NCBI RefSeq assembly: GCF_003432065.1
Contig: NZ_QWDE01000001.1
Location: 434,001 to 498,000, forward strand
DNA length: 64,000 nucleotides
Reading direction: 5' to 3'
From: Mucilaginibacter terrenus
GTDB lineage: Bacteria; Bacteroidota; Bacteroidia; Sphingobacteriales; Sphingobacteriaceae
Under the pieces are notes generated by a model, which was not told the DNA's origin, made no database searches, and worked only from the letters and a program-made list of their open reading frames with translations. The translations under genes and the position numbers were made by a program. Within the stretch, counting starts at the first letter, position 1. The number at the start of each line of letters is the position of its first letter. Positions 28,068 through 37,956 of this stretch are shown piece after piece.

Positions 28068-30263
28068 ATGGCTTTAGAAAACCCGGTTGATATATGGGGC
28101 GGTTTAGAATGTACTATAAACCGCGTTAAAGACGCATATCACGATCAGTTTGAATTTGGGGGGCATTATAAAAGGGAGAATGATATTGATTTGATTGGGT
28201 CTTTGGGTATAAAAATGCTCCGGTACCCTGTTCTTTGGGAGAAACACCAACCTGTTAAGAGTGGTGCTATAGATTGGGGCTTTACTGACAGGAAACTAAC
28301 CCGTTTAAAGGAACTTAATATAGAACCGATAGCCGGATTGGTACACCACGGGAGTGGTCCGCTGCACGTTAACTTTTTTGATGGAAGCTTTGAGGAGGGT
28401 GTCGCTAAGTATGCTAAGGCAGTGGCTGAGCGCTTCCCTTGGCTGGAATATTACACACCAGTTAATGAGCCTTTAACTACCGCAAGGTTTTGCGGGCTTT
28501 ATGGGCATTGGTACCCGCATATGGCAGATGAGCTTAGCTTTTATAAGATACTGCTGAGCGAATGTAAAGCAACCGTAATGGCTATGGCAGCCATACGGAA
28601 AATTAACCCTGATGCTAAATTAGTACAAACAGAAGACCTGGGCAAAACTTATAGCACACCATTGCTGCAATACCAGGCAGACTTTGAAAACGAGCGCCGT
28701 TGGGCATCATATGAACTTCTATGCGGTACCTTAACACCTGACAAAGTTATGTATCGGCAGATGTTGGCGGTTGGCATACCAGAAAGCGAATTACAGTACT
28801 TCCTTGCGAATAATTGCCGGCCGCATGTTGCCGGGTTTAATTACTACATTACCTCGGAAAGGTACCTCGATGAAAAGTTGAACACTTACCCCAACCAGTA
28901 CCATGGGGGAAATGGGATACATGCGTATGCAGATATTGAAATAGTGAAGGCAGCCACCGAACTTGAATGGGGACCAGATAAACTGCTGAACGAGGCATGG
29001 GGACGGCTTGGTTTACCAATGGCAATTACAGAGTGCCATTTACATAGTACGCGCGAGGAGCAGATGCGCTGGTTTCATGAAATGTGGGAAACCGTTAACA
29101 GACTTAAAGCAGAGGGGCTGGACATAAGAGCGATTACTGTTTGGGCGATATTTGGCCTGCACGGATGGAACCAACTGGTTACCGAACCTTACGGCGATTA
29201 TGAGCCCGGCGTTTTCAACTTAAGTTCGGGCTATCCAAGACCGACGGCACTCGCGCGATTGATCAGAGTGCTTACAAAACGTAAAGTTTATTATCACCCT
29301 GTTTTGGAAACAGAGGGTTGGTGGAAACGCGGAGACAGGTTGCAATATAGCTTTGACAATATTCTACCTTTAAAGAATATTAAACATATCCCAAAGTGTC
29401 AGCCTGTACTTATCATAGGCAAATCGGGCACACTGGGCAATGCTTTCAGTATAGTTTGCGATGAAAGGAACATACACCATTTCTTGTTAAGCAGGGAAGA
29501 TGTTGATATTACAGACTCTGAAACTGTAGAGCAGATTATTGAAGATTATAACCCATGGGCAATTATAAACGCGACAGGCTACGTAGACGTTGCTGCTGCA
29601 GAAGATGATCGTGAGGCTTGTTTCAGATCTAACTACGAAGGCCCTGGGGTATTAGCAGCGCAATGTGCAAAGCACGCTATAAAACTGCTCACTTTTTCTT
29701 CCGGGCTTGTTTTTGACGGTGCTAAACAATTACCTTATGTAGAGAGCGACGCTGTTTCTCCGTTGAATGTTTACGGCGAAAGTAAAGCCAGGGGCGAAGA
29801 GGTTGTATTAGCTAACAACCCAAATTCCTTAGTTGTGCGCACCTGTAACTTTTTTGGCCCATGGGATGATAGCAGCTTTGTTGCAAAAACAATTACCGAC
29901 CTTAAAGAAGGCAGGACCGTTGTGGCCGCAAGCGATGTTTTTGTATCGCCTACTTACGTGCCCGATCTTATACATATCAGCCTGGATTTGATGCTTGATA
30001 ACGAGAATGGCGTATACCATGTTGCCAGCACCGGACGTATTACCTGGGCCGAACTCGCTTTTAAAATAGCAGAGATGACCGGCCTGGATGCTAGCCTGAT
30101 AAAACCAACCCCACTTAAACAGATGAACTTGAAGGTAAGAATGCCGAAAAGCAACGTATTGCAGAGTGAAAAAGGCGTAAAACTACCTACTCTTGAAAGT
30201 GCCTTGCGGCATTATGTAGATGTCACCGGAAACAGCTACCTGGGCAATATAATGGCTGTTTAA
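28068..30263 (+). CDS. Fusion of a GH1-like glycosidase and an RmlD-like sugar-nucleotide reductase
   Basis: 731 residues from the ATG at 28068; the upstream TTG at 28035 is not needed. Residues about 1-420 are a short GH1 TIM barrel: acid/base in TPVNEP, nucleophile glutamate in ITECH (usual form ITENG). Residues about 435-715 are an RmlD/SDR domain with GKSGTLG nucleotide-binding loop, SGLVFDG, and the catalytic YGESK (YxxxK). No signal peptide, so the enzyme is cytosolic. The glycosidase half may act on a nucleotide- or lipid-linked sugar. Stands alone or leads to the GNAT gene. Confidence 0.88.
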   Translation: MALENPVDIWGGLECTINRVKDAYHDQFEFGGHYKRENDIDLIGSLGIKMLRYPVLWEKHQPVKSGAIDWGFTDRKLTRLKELNIEPIAGLVHHGSGPLHVNFFDGSFEEGVAKYAKAVAERFPWLEYYTPVNEPLTTARFCGLYGHWYPHMADELSFYKILLSECKATVMAMAAIRKINPDAKLVQTEDLGKTYSTPLLQYQADFENERRWASYELLCGTLTPDKVMYRQMLAVGIPESELQYFLANNCRPHVAGFNYYITSERYLDEKLNTYPNQYHGGNGIHAYADIEIVKAATELEWGPDKLLNEAWGRLGLPMAITECHLHSTREEQMRWFHEMWETVNRLKAEGLDIRAITVWAIFGLHGWNQLVTEPYGDYEPGVFNLSSGYPRPTALARLIRVLTKRKVYYHPVLETEGWWKRGDRLQYSFDNILPLKNIKHIPKCQPVLIIGKSGTLGNAFSIVCDERNIHHFLLSREDVDITDSETVEQIIEDYNPWAIINATGYVDVAAAEDDREACFRSNYEGPGVLAAQCAKHAIKLLTFSSGLVFDGAKQLPYVESDAVSPLNVYGESKARGEEVVLANNPNSLVVRTCNFFGPWDDSSFVAKTITDLKEGRTVVAASDVFVSPTYVPDLIHISLDLMLDNENGVYHVASTGRITWAELAFKIAEMTGLDASLIKPTPLKQMNLKVRMPKSNVLQSEKGVKLPTLESALRHYVDVTGNSYLGNIMAV

Positions 30264-30276
30264 GATTCAACACAAT

Positions 30277-30310
30277 GGCGGATTTCTCCGCCTTAAGCAC
30301 TTTTGTTATT
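30277..30310 (+). terminator. Probable weak terminator after GH1-RmlD
   Basis: GGCGGA pairs with TCCGCC around a 4-nt loop, 14 bp after the stop. The following T-rich stretch is interrupted (CTTTTGTTATTTTT), so termination may be partial. Confidence 0.5.
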
Positions 30311-30417
30311 TTTGGCGTAATATAATTAGTTTAGTGATGCTTGCCGTGCCTTAAACACTGAACAAAGAAGATACTATAGATGTTAAAGGATTTCAACCCG
30401 CTTGATCTTAAAGCAAC

Positions 30418-30975
30418 ATGATTAAATTAGAATACTTCACACCGAATGATTTTCAGTTGCTGATAGACTGGATAAACAACGAAGATTTGCTGATGAACTG
30501 GGCGGGTACACAGTTTCGTTTTCCGCTTACGCCTGATAAACTGAACTGGTACATAGAGGACGCTAATGATTTCAATGATTCTGACGTTATGATCTATAAA
30601 GCTGTTGATGAAGAGAGCGGCAAGACGGTAGGCCATGTCTCATTAACTGCCTTGAACCGCCGCAACAGGTCTGCACGTATTACCAGGGTGCTTGTAGGCA
30701 ATACCGGAGAGCGGGGGAGAGGCCTGGGCGAACAGATTACCCGGGCTGTTATGAAAATCGGATTTGAAGATTTCCATCTCCACCGGATGAGCCTTGGCGT
30801 TTACGATTTCAACCAGCCTGCTATACGTTGCTATAAAAAATGCGGCTTTCAGGTGGATGGCGTGCTGCGCGACATCAGCCGGCAGGGTGATACGTTTTGG
30901 AGCCTGATGGAAATGAGCATACTCGAAAACGAATGGCGCGAGCTCAATCAACATGAAGAAATAACAACTTTGTAA
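30418..30975 (+). CDS. GNAT-family N-acetyltransferase (RimJ/RimL-like)
   Basis: 185 residues with the GNAT core: VGHVSLTALN, ITRVLVG followed by the acetyl-CoA loop RGRGLGEQI (about 98-106), and YDFNQPAIRCYKKCGFQVDG, the classic C-terminal motif of RimJ/L-type enzymes that acetylate N-termini or small amines. No signal peptide. Substrate unknown. It follows GH1-RmlD by 154 bp with a weak terminator between and ends before a strong bidirectional terminator. Confidence 0.85.
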   Translation: MIKLEYFTPNDFQLLIDWINNEDLLMNWAGTQFRFPLTPDKLNWYIEDANDFNDSDVMIYKAVDEESGKTVGHVSLTALNRRNRSARITRVLVGNTGERGRGLGEQITRAVMKIGFEDFHLHRMSLGVYDFNQPAIRCYKKCGFQVDGVLRDISRQGDTFWSLMEMSILENEWRELNQHEEITTL

Positions 30976-31013
30976 CTAAGTCCTTTCCAAAACAATAAAT
31001 AGCTTTCGATAAC

Positions 31014-31050
31014 TAAAAAGCCCCGCTGCATTATGCAGCGGGGCTTTTAT
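31014..31050. terminator. Strong bidirectional terminator between GNAT and AraC genes
   Basis: A-run, GCCCCGCTGCA, a short loop, TGCAGCGGGGC and T-run. It is symmetric and sits between two convergent genes. Confidence 0.92.
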
Positions 31051-31062
31051 TTGATGTCCTGT

Positions 31063-31938
31063 CTACACAAAAACGCGATTGTCGGTATAGGTTTCTCTGA
31101 ACACTTTTGGGTTGCAGCTTTTCTTTCTTTTAAATATCCGGTTAAAGTTAGATATGTTGTTGAAGCCGCATTTGTAAGCGATTTCGGCAACGGTTGCCGT
31201 GCTGTCTATCAGTAATCGCGACGCATGGCCAAGCCTTATCTCGTTTAGGCTGTCTATGAACGTTTTACCGGTACGCCTTTTTATAAACCTGCTGAAACTT
31301 GCTTCGGGCATATTCGCTATCCGCGACACTTCCGCAAGGGTTACCGGGCGGGTGTAGTTGCTGTTAAGATAATCAAACACTTTTTGTACGCGCCTGCTGT
31401 TGCTGTTCAGCCTGTCGCTGCTAAAGCTCCATTCAGAGAGTGTGCGGGTATCCGGCGCCACAGATAGGTGGTGCAATATGGTAAGCAGCTCCAGTACCGA
31501 TAAAAATCCGTTCTTCTTGTCAAGTTCCAATAGCCGGTCCTTTACCGTATTAATCACCTCAGGCGTGAACGTTATACCCCTGAGCGACTTGTCAAGCATG
31601 CTTTTCACAAAGTTCATCTGGTTGCGGCTCAGAAATTTCTCGTCAAATAAATCGCGGTGAAACTGTATGGTCACCTCAATTATTTCTGTACTGGTGCAAT
31701 CATGATCAAACCAGGCATGGTAAAGGTTTGGCCCGATAAGTACAAGGTCCACATCTCCGATAGTTTCTATATTACCGCCTACAACACGTTTGGCGCCGCT
31801 TGCATTAATAAGCAGGTTAAGCTCATATTCATCATGATAATGCAACGGGAAATCAAACTTTGTTTTTACCCTGTTGAATATGGTAAAACAGTCGTTTGGG
31901 GTAAGCGGAGTTATCTCATGCATTACATTGTTAGGCAT
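31063..31938 (-). CDS. AraC-family transcriptional regulator with cupin sensor domain
   Basis: 291 residues. The N-terminal half is an AraC-type cupin (HYHDEYELNLL, IGDVDLVLIGPNLYHAWF). The C-terminal half has two helix-turn-helix motifs (VTLAEVSRIANMPEASFSRF; VAEIAYKCGFNNISNFNRIF). Such cytosolic regulators bind a sugar in the cupin. It lies just 3' of the PUL B genes in the same orientation but behind a terminator, so it is a second candidate regulator for PUL B besides HTCS 2. M1 (31938) or M6 (31923) could be the start. Confidence 0.88.
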   Translation of the reverse strand: MPNNVMHEITPLTPNDCFTIFNRVKTKFDFPLHYHDEYELNLLINASGAKRVVGGNIETIGDVDLVLIGPNLYHAWFDHDCTSTEIIEVTIQFHRDLFDEKFLSRNQMNFVKSMLDKSLRGITFTPEVINTVKDRLLELDKKNGFLSVLELLTILHHLSVAPDTRTLSEWSFSSDRLNSNSRRVQKVFDYLNSNYTRPVTLAEVSRIANMPEASFSRFIKRRTGKTFIDSLNEIRLGHASRLLIDSTATVAEIAYKCGFNNISNFNRIFKRKKSCNPKVFRETYTDNRVFV

Positions 31939-31962
31939 ATCTGCTGGAAGTGTTTACGTGCT

Positions 31963-32001
31963 TAAAAATCAAAGCCGCCGCGCCGGCAAATACCGGCGCC
32001 G
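31963..32001 (-). terminator. Terminator after the PUL B surface lipoprotein gene
   Basis: GCGCCGG pairs with CCGGCGC around CAAATA. On the minus strand a T-rich tail (CTTTGATTTTT) follows after a short GC spacer. It lies 13 bp after the stop at 32015. Confidence 0.72.
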
Positions 32002-32014
32002 CAGCAATGAATTC

Positions 32015-33160
32015 TTATATAAAACCAAGGTCATCTACATAGAAGGTGCTTGGTGCAGCTACACCAAGTGTTTGGAAGGTAATCTCGCTTATAGTAGCAG
32101 GGCTGCCTACAGCGCTAAGCGGGATGGTGTAATCGGTATATGCGCCCGGCTTTAACTCAATAGGGTAGGCCGCGCCATAGTTACCGTTTATCACCAGTTG
32201 CACACGGTCGCCCGCCTTGATCGCGTTGCCGCCGTAAACAGATACCTTAAGGCTTGTAAGCCCCTTTTCGGTAACGCTTAAGGTAGCACCTCCGTAACCC
32301 AGCTGCAAAGCGCCATAGCCGTTATCAACTGTTACGGCAATTGCGTTAGGGCCGCGTTTAGGGTGTTCGGTACTGGCGTAATTACGTGTACTGCCATAGC
32401 CGTCGTAACCTCCGTTACCCTGGCCGCCCCAGCCGGCAGAAAGTGCATCGCCGTAAATAACATATTTAAAGCCGTATGATGCTGCCGACTTTGTAGTGCC
32501 GCCCGGTGTGGTTACATAAATGTAGCTTTGTACAATGCCAGCTGGTACTTTTACCTGAATTTGCGTTGGGGTAGGTGTACCTACGATTTCGGCAGGGGTA
32601 TCATCAAACTTAACTGCGGTAACACCATCGAACACGGTTCCCTTGATGGTAATAATGTCGCCCGTGCTGGCTGCCAGCGGATCAAAGCTGGTGATAGTCG
32701 GCGGTGGCTGCGCTATAGAGAAGTTGAAGTCTACCGTGCCGTATTTAGTTACTACCGTTAACTTGTTAGCCTGGCTGGGCCCGAAAGGCGTACCGTTAGG
32801 TATGGTAATAATAATCACCTTGTCTGTAACCAGCGCAGGGTTAAAGTATACCGACGAGCCGTTGAAAGATACCGAAGTGGTTGTTAACAGGTTCTCGCCA
32901 ATAATTGCGTATTGGTTGTTCAGCTTACCTTCTGCAACTGTAGAGTCAAATGCCACAACCGTGCGGTCGTCATAAACGCTGCTAGAGTCTAAGGTAATGC
33001 GGTGTACTACGCCCACAATGGTGTCGGCCTTACTAACCGTGCGCACACGGCTTATGGTTGGCGCGCCCTTGCCGCCTTCAGGCTGGTCTTTTTTGCAGGC
33101 CGCAAATCCGAATACCATCAATGCCGATAGTACCCAGAAGTATGTTTTTATATTTTTCAT
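32015..33160 (-). CDS. IPT/TIG-domain surface glycan-binding lipoprotein (PUL B)
   Basis: 381 residues with lipobox FAAC. Two immunoglobulin-like IPT/TIG domains occupy about 40-235 (YAIIGENL, TVVTKYGTVDFNFSI; ITSFDPLAASTGDIITIKGTVF). A glycine- and tyrosine-rich C-terminal beta domain (about 235-381) resembles galactose-binding jelly rolls. In position and layout it is the surface glycan-binding protein usually encoded after SusD, which helps capture polysaccharide. It is 20 bp from the SusD stop and co-transcribed. Not an enzyme as far as can be seen. Confidence 0.82.
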   Translation of the reverse strand: MKNIKTYFWVLSALMVFGFAACKKDQPEGGKGAPTISRVRTVSKADTIVGVVHRITLDSSSVYDDRTVVAFDSTVAEGKLNNQYAIIGENLLTTTSVSFNGSSVYFNPALVTDKVIIITIPNGTPFGPSQANKLTVVTKYGTVDFNFSIAQPPPTITSFDPLAASTGDIITIKGTVFDGVTAVKFDDTPAEIVGTPTPTQIQVKVPAGIVQSYIYVTTPGGTTKSAASYGFKYVIYGDALSAGWGGQGNGGYDGYGSTRNYASTEHPKRGPNAIAVTVDNGYGALQLGYGGATLSVTEKGLTSLKVSVYGGNAIKAGDRVQLVINGNYGAAYPIELKPGAYTDYTIPLSAVGSPATISEITFQTLGVAAPSTFYVDDLGFI

Positions 33161-33180
33161 TTTATAATGATTCTTAAAAA

Positions 33181-34770
33181 TTATTTAAATACATAGGCTA
33201 CCGGCGCTTCTTTCAGCTTAGGATTTGCTGCTACTTCCGTGGTAGGGTAAGGAAACAGGAACCCATCAGCAGGAATTGGTATCTTTTGTGAATACACCAC
33301 CGGCGGCGTGTCATTACTGTAGGTGCCACGCTCCTGGTTATCAATAATTGCTTTGGCAAGCGGGTGGCTGGCAACGTTAAAGCCATCCAGGCGGCCAAGG
33401 TCAAACCAGTAATCTCCTTCAATAGCCAGTTCTATGCGGCGCTCGTGGAAGATGTCGTTTTTCGTGATGCTCGGCAGCGGGTTTAGGCCTGCGCGTTGCC
33501 TTACTTTGTTAAACGGTACCAGCGCGGCAGGGTCTGCAGTGCTGGAGTTACTGCCTAATACAGCTTCGGCCTCTATCAGCAGTACCTCTGCATAACGCAT
33601 CAGGTAGGTGTTGTTACCGGTTGATTGGGCGCCACCTTTACCACCGTTATCAGCAGGGGTACCTGTCACATATTTTTTAATTCCGGCCCGCGTATTTTGC
33701 GAGTTCACATCGGTAGGTACGGTAAAGCCGCCGCCTGCCTGGTTCAGTTCAGGGTATTTATCGCCGGCAAGCATTATAGTACCGTGCAGGCGTTTGTCGC
33801 CCGGTTCGTAAGCTGTTTGCAGGTCAATTGTGGGGCCAATAACCGAGTAGCCGTCGCCGGTACCCGTAATGATAGAGTTAATGGCGAATGATGCCTGCAT
33901 GGAGTTACCATGGCCGTAAGGCGCACCTGCAGCCCATTGTAAAGCAGCTACAGATTCCTCGTTGTTGTTGCTGGCTGTCTCAAACAGGTCGGTATAGGTT
34001 TTACCCGCTACGTCAACACCGTAGAGTTTAAACTCGCCGCTGTTTATGACCTTTTCTGCAGCAGCGCGCGCTTCGGCATATTTTTGCTGGTACAGGTATA
34101 CTTTAGAAAGCATTGCCGTTGCCGAGCCGCTTGATACATGCCCCTGCGCTACAGAACTGCCGCTGCGTACCATCTTGTTGCAATTGGCTTCTGCAAACTG
34201 CAGGTCGCGCTCAATAAACTTGTACACATCAGCAACGGGGTTGGTATTTATCTGGAAGTTGTTTACGTAATCAAGGCTATTCTCAATAATTGGCACATTG
34301 CCAAATAACCTCACCAGGTAAAAGTATGCCAGGCCACGCATGAAGTGCGCTTCGCCAAGCGCGTTGTTAACTACTGAAGAAGGGACTGATGCAGATACCT
34401 TTGAAGGCAGGTTGTTAATAAGCGCGTTAGACTGCGCTATCACAGTAAATAGCGATACCCAGGCGTTATTAAGCTCGGTATTATCACCCGTTACCGAGAA
34501 GTTGCCAAAAGCAACCACGTCGCTGGAATAGGTGCGCGCGTTTCCGCTGGAAAGCTCGGTAATTGCCCACGCGGCCTTATTGTTCCAGCTAAACCATACG
34601 TTATTATACAGGCCGTTGGTGCTTGATTGTACCTGGTCTGCAGTTTGATAAAAGTTATCAAGCGTTATGGCATCCTCTGGTGCTTTATTAAAGAATTCCT
34701 TTTTGCAGCTGGTAGCGGTAATGCAGGTCATCACAGCTAAACCACCTAAATATTTTATATATTTTTTCAT
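33181..34770 (-). CDS. susD: SusD/RagB-family lipoprotein (PUL B)
   Basis: 529 residues with lipobox TATSC. N-terminal helices with GLAYFYLVRLFGNVP and the C-terminal YAEVLLIEAEAV plus ERRIELAIEGDYWFDLGR form the RagB/SusD pattern. It partners the SusC at 34789, 18 bp upstream. Only about family-level similarity to the PUL A SusD is visible, so a different glycan is expected. Confidence 0.93.
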   Translation of the reverse strand: MKKYIKYLGGLAVMTCITATSCKKEFFNKAPEDAITLDNFYQTADQVQSSTNGLYNNVWFSWNNKAAWAITELSSGNARTYSSDVVAFGNFSVTGDNTELNNAWVSLFTVIAQSNALINNLPSKVSASVPSSVVNNALGEAHFMRGLAYFYLVRLFGNVPIIENSLDYVNNFQINTNPVADVYKFIERDLQFAEANCNKMVRSGSSVAQGHVSSGSATAMLSKVYLYQQKYAEARAAAEKVINSGEFKLYGVDVAGKTYTDLFETASNNNEESVAALQWAAGAPYGHGNSMQASFAINSIITGTGDGYSVIGPTIDLQTAYEPGDKRLHGTIMLAGDKYPELNQAGGGFTVPTDVNSQNTRAGIKKYVTGTPADNGGKGGAQSTGNNTYLMRYAEVLLIEAEAVLGSNSSTADPAALVPFNKVRQRAGLNPLPSITKNDIFHERRIELAIEGDYWFDLGRLDGFNVASHPLAKAIIDNQERGTYSNDTPPVVYSQKIPIPADGFLFPYPTTEVAANPKLKEAPVAYVFK

Positions 34771-34788
34771 TGTTTGCTTATTAATTGA

Positions 34789-37700
34789 TTAAAACTCAGC
34801 ATTGATACCAAATGTAACGGTGCGGGCAGATGGGTACCTGCCTATATCTACGTTGGATAGCAGCGGGTTTTGATTTTGTAAGCCAATTTCCGGGTCGTAA
34901 CCTTTGTAACCAGTGAAGGTGTACAGGTTTTGGCCGCTTACATACATCCTTAAGCGGTTAAGCTTAACCTTACGAATGATTTTTGACGGGAAGTTATAAC
35001 CCAACTGCACGTTTTGTACCCTCAGGTAAGTAGCGCTGTGTATAAACCTGTCAGAGATCTGCAGGTTGGCATTATCTGTACCACCCCTTGGTGCCGGAAT
35101 GTCTGACGTAGGGTTTGTCGGGCTCCAGAAGTTTGCTTCGGCAGCGTACTGGTTCTGGTAAAGGTTAGCCAGGCCGCCCAGCGTACGGTCAAGCAGGCTC
35201 AGGATCTTGCCACCTTGCTGGCCTTGCAGGAATATGCTTACGTCAAAAGCTTTATAGTTGAACGTGTTGGTAAAACCAAAGGTGAAGTTTGGCTGCGGGC
35301 TGCCCAGTGATTCCTGGTCATTAGCGTCCACCTTGCCATCACCGTTAATGTCTTCATACTGCACATCGCCCAGCCAGGTACGTTTGTTGCCCAGGTTGGG
35401 GTCGTTAGATACCGGGTAGCCGAACTGGATAGGGGCATTGCGCAGCTGCTCATCGGTTTTAAATACGCCTTTAACACGGTAGCCATAAAACTCGCCGAGC
35501 GGGCCGCCAACAACGGTTCGGGTAATAGGCAAGCTCAGGAAACCATTGGTAACGCTTTGAATAAGCTGAGGCAAGCCGTTAGCCAGAGAGATAACCTCGT
35601 TTTTGTAGCGGGATACAATTAAAGTGGTGTTCCACTTAAAATCTTTACCGGTGATGTTGTGTGAGTTTAAAGAAAGATCAAAACCTTTGTTTACTATACC
35701 ACCTGCGTTAACATACGGCGGCGCTATACCGCCCAGGTAATCCGGCCCGCCTACCAGGTATGATGGTAGCGGCAACTGGAACAGGAATTTGCTGGCTTTA
35801 CGATGGAAGTAATCAAAAGAGCCATCTATACGGTAGTTAAACAAGCTAAAATCTATACCGGCGTTATATTCTATTTGGTGTTGCCAGGTAAGATCGGGAT
35901 TGGCGATACGTGCCACCAGGAAGCCTGTACCCAAACCCGTGATGGTTGGATTTAACTGCGAACCAAAAGAGTAAGGGGCAATACCTTCGTTACCCAATTG
36001 GCCATAACCTAACCGGATCTTGATATTATCGGCAACGGATTTAATAGGTGCCATGAACGATTCGTCAGACAGTCTCCAGGATGCAGCGAACGATGGGAAA
36101 TAGCCCCTTTGATGGCCTGGCGCAAAGTTTGAAGAAACGTCTGTACGGATGGTGGCCGTTACGCTGTATTTGTTGTTGAAGGTGTAGATACCACGCGCAA
36201 ACTGCGATTCCAGGTTGTGTGGCGCACTCTTGCGCTCGTCTACCACGGCGGTTGTTGCAGTACCCAGGTTAAGGGTTGGTACGTTGCCGCCCAAATCGTT
36301 CGTCAGGAAGCCTGATATGGTACCGCGGGTGTAACCCCAGCGCGAAGAAGAAAGCTCATAACCCAATAAAGCGGTAAGCGCGTGTTTTTGCGCGAAAGTG
36401 TGGTTATAAGTGATGTATTCCTTAACGTTATAAAAGCTATTGGTGTTCTGCTGCTCCTGCAGGGTTGCTGTAGGGTTGCTAAAGCGGCCGTATGAGTAGC
36501 TTGGATTAAACAGGTTGTTGTTAGAGAAACCAAAATCGCCGCCGGCTTCTGTACGAGCTGTAAGGCCCGGTGCAAAGCGTATCTCTGCATAAAAGTTACC
36601 GTTAAGGTTGTTACGGTTAAGCAGGTTAGAAATGCTTAGCGCCTGCTGTACAGGGTTAAGGATACCGCCCACTGCGTCAGGCGTGTTTGGCGGACCTGCG
36701 AAGGTACCATCAGCATTGTAAACTGCAACGTCTGGCGCTTGCAGCAAGGCATTGTAAATAATACCGCCGTTATCGCTGTAAACAATGTTCTCGGTAGATC
36801 GGCTACCGGAAAGTGTCAAACCTGCACGAAACCAGTCCTTGATCTGGGCATCGATATTTGAACGGAAAGAGTAACGTTTAAAGTTTGAACCGATAGCGAT
36901 ACCATCCTGATCAAAATATCCGCCTGAAACGTAATAATTGATACCTTCTTTACCACCTGATAAAGATAATTGATGGCTTTGCTGGTAAGCAGTACGAAAG
37001 ATAGCACGCTGCCAGTCGGTACCTGGCCCAAGCAGGGTAGGGTCGGCAAATTCGCCGCGGCGGCCTGTGCCGTATACATCTGCCAGAGAATTTTGCAGAG
37101 ATGCGTATTGAGGCAGCTTCATTAAATCCAAATACTTTTGCGGCTGTTGGAAACCTGCATAGCCATCGTAGCTAATGCGCGACGTTCCGCTGCGGCCTTT
37201 TTTAGTGGTGATGATGATAACACCGTTTGATGCGCGGTTACCGTAAATAGCAGCGGCTGATGCATCCTTAAGGATGTCGATGCTCTCTATATCGCTTGGG
37301 TTAAGCAATGCCAGCGGGCTTGGAGAATTTTGGCCGTTATTAGCGTTAAGTGCAACACCACCGTTAGCACCGGCCGAACCCGAAATCGGCACACCATCTA
37401 TAACGTAAAGTGGTTCTGCAGCGCCAAACGACGAGATACCTCGGATGTGTACCGATGTTTGACTGCCCGGCGCGCCGGTATTTTGCGTTACGGTAACACC
37501 TGCCGCTTTACCCTGCAGTAACTGATCTACACTGGACTGCGGGATGTTGGCAATATCAGAAGCTTTTACCGATGATACCGCGCCGTTTACATCCTGGCGC
37601 CTTTGCGTGCCATAACCGATAGCTACCACGTTAACATCTGAGAGGGAAGTTGTTCCCGATTTTAAAGTAACGTTAATTGATGTACGGCCGCCGATAGTAA

Positions 37701-37956
37701 TCTCCTGGCGCTCCATACCGATAAATGAATAAACCAGCACCCTGCCGGTTGCCGGTACATTAATGCTGTACTTACCGTTGATGTCGGTAATGGCGTTAGC
37801 CTGCGCATCTTTAACGGCAACGGTTACCCCGGGAAGGGTAACGCCCTTGTCGTCGGACACGGTTCCTGTGACCACTGTGCTGCCGGTTTGTGCCATGCCC
37901 TTGGCGCAAACAAAAAAGAAGGCAAACAGCAGTGCTATTCGTAGAATTTTCCTCAT
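34789..37956 (-). CDS. susC: SusC/RagA-family TonB-dependent transporter (PUL B)
   Basis: 1055 residues with a signal peptide ending GMAQ, then a carboxypeptidase-D-like domain (VTGTVSDDKGVTLPGVTV), the link DVNVVAIGYGTQRR, plug (about 120-240) and barrel ending VTFGINAEF. It carries the SusC plug signatures HIRGISSFG and LYVIDGVPI and an ASAAAIYGNRASNGVIIITTKKG segment. First gene of PUL B. HTCS 2 lies 873 bp upstream in the same orientation. Confidence 0.94.
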   Translation of the reverse strand: MRKILRIALLFAFFFVCAKGMAQTGSTVVTGTVSDDKGVTLPGVTVAVKDAQANAITDINGKYSINVPATGRVLVYSFIGMERQEITIGGRTSINVTLKSGTTSLSDVNVVAIGYGTQRRQDVNGAVSSVKASDIANIPQSSVDQLLQGKAAGVTVTQNTGAPGSQTSVHIRGISSFGAAEPLYVIDGVPISGSAGANGGVALNANNGQNSPSPLALLNPSDIESIDILKDASAAAIYGNRASNGVIIITTKKGRSGTSRISYDGYAGFQQPQKYLDLMKLPQYASLQNSLADVYGTGRRGEFADPTLLGPGTDWQRAIFRTAYQQSHQLSLSGGKEGINYYVSGGYFDQDGIAIGSNFKRYSFRSNIDAQIKDWFRAGLTLSGSRSTENIVYSDNGGIIYNALLQAPDVAVYNADGTFAGPPNTPDAVGGILNPVQQALSISNLLNRNNLNGNFYAEIRFAPGLTARTEAGGDFGFSNNNLFNPSYSYGRFSNPTATLQEQQNTNSFYNVKEYITYNHTFAQKHALTALLGYELSSSRWGYTRGTISGFLTNDLGGNVPTLNLGTATTAVVDERKSAPHNLESQFARGIYTFNNKYSVTATIRTDVSSNFAPGHQRGYFPSFAASWRLSDESFMAPIKSVADNIKIRLGYGQLGNEGIAPYSFGSQLNPTITGLGTGFLVARIANPDLTWQHQIEYNAGIDFSLFNYRIDGSFDYFHRKASKFLFQLPLPSYLVGGPDYLGGIAPPYVNAGGIVNKGFDLSLNSHNITGKDFKWNTTLIVSRYKNEVISLANGLPQLIQSVTNGFLSLPITRTVVGGPLGEFYGYRVKGVFKTDEQLRNAPIQFGYPVSNDPNLGNKRTWLGDVQYEDINGDGKVDANDQESLGSPQPNFTFGFTNTFNYKAFDVSIFLQGQQGGKILSLLDRTLGGLANLYQNQYAAEANFWSPTNPTSDIPAPRGGTDNANLQISDRFIHSATYLRVQNVQLGYNFPSKIIRKVKLNRLRMYVSGQNLYTFTGYKGYDPEIGLQNQNPLLSNVDIGRYPSARTVTFGINAEF

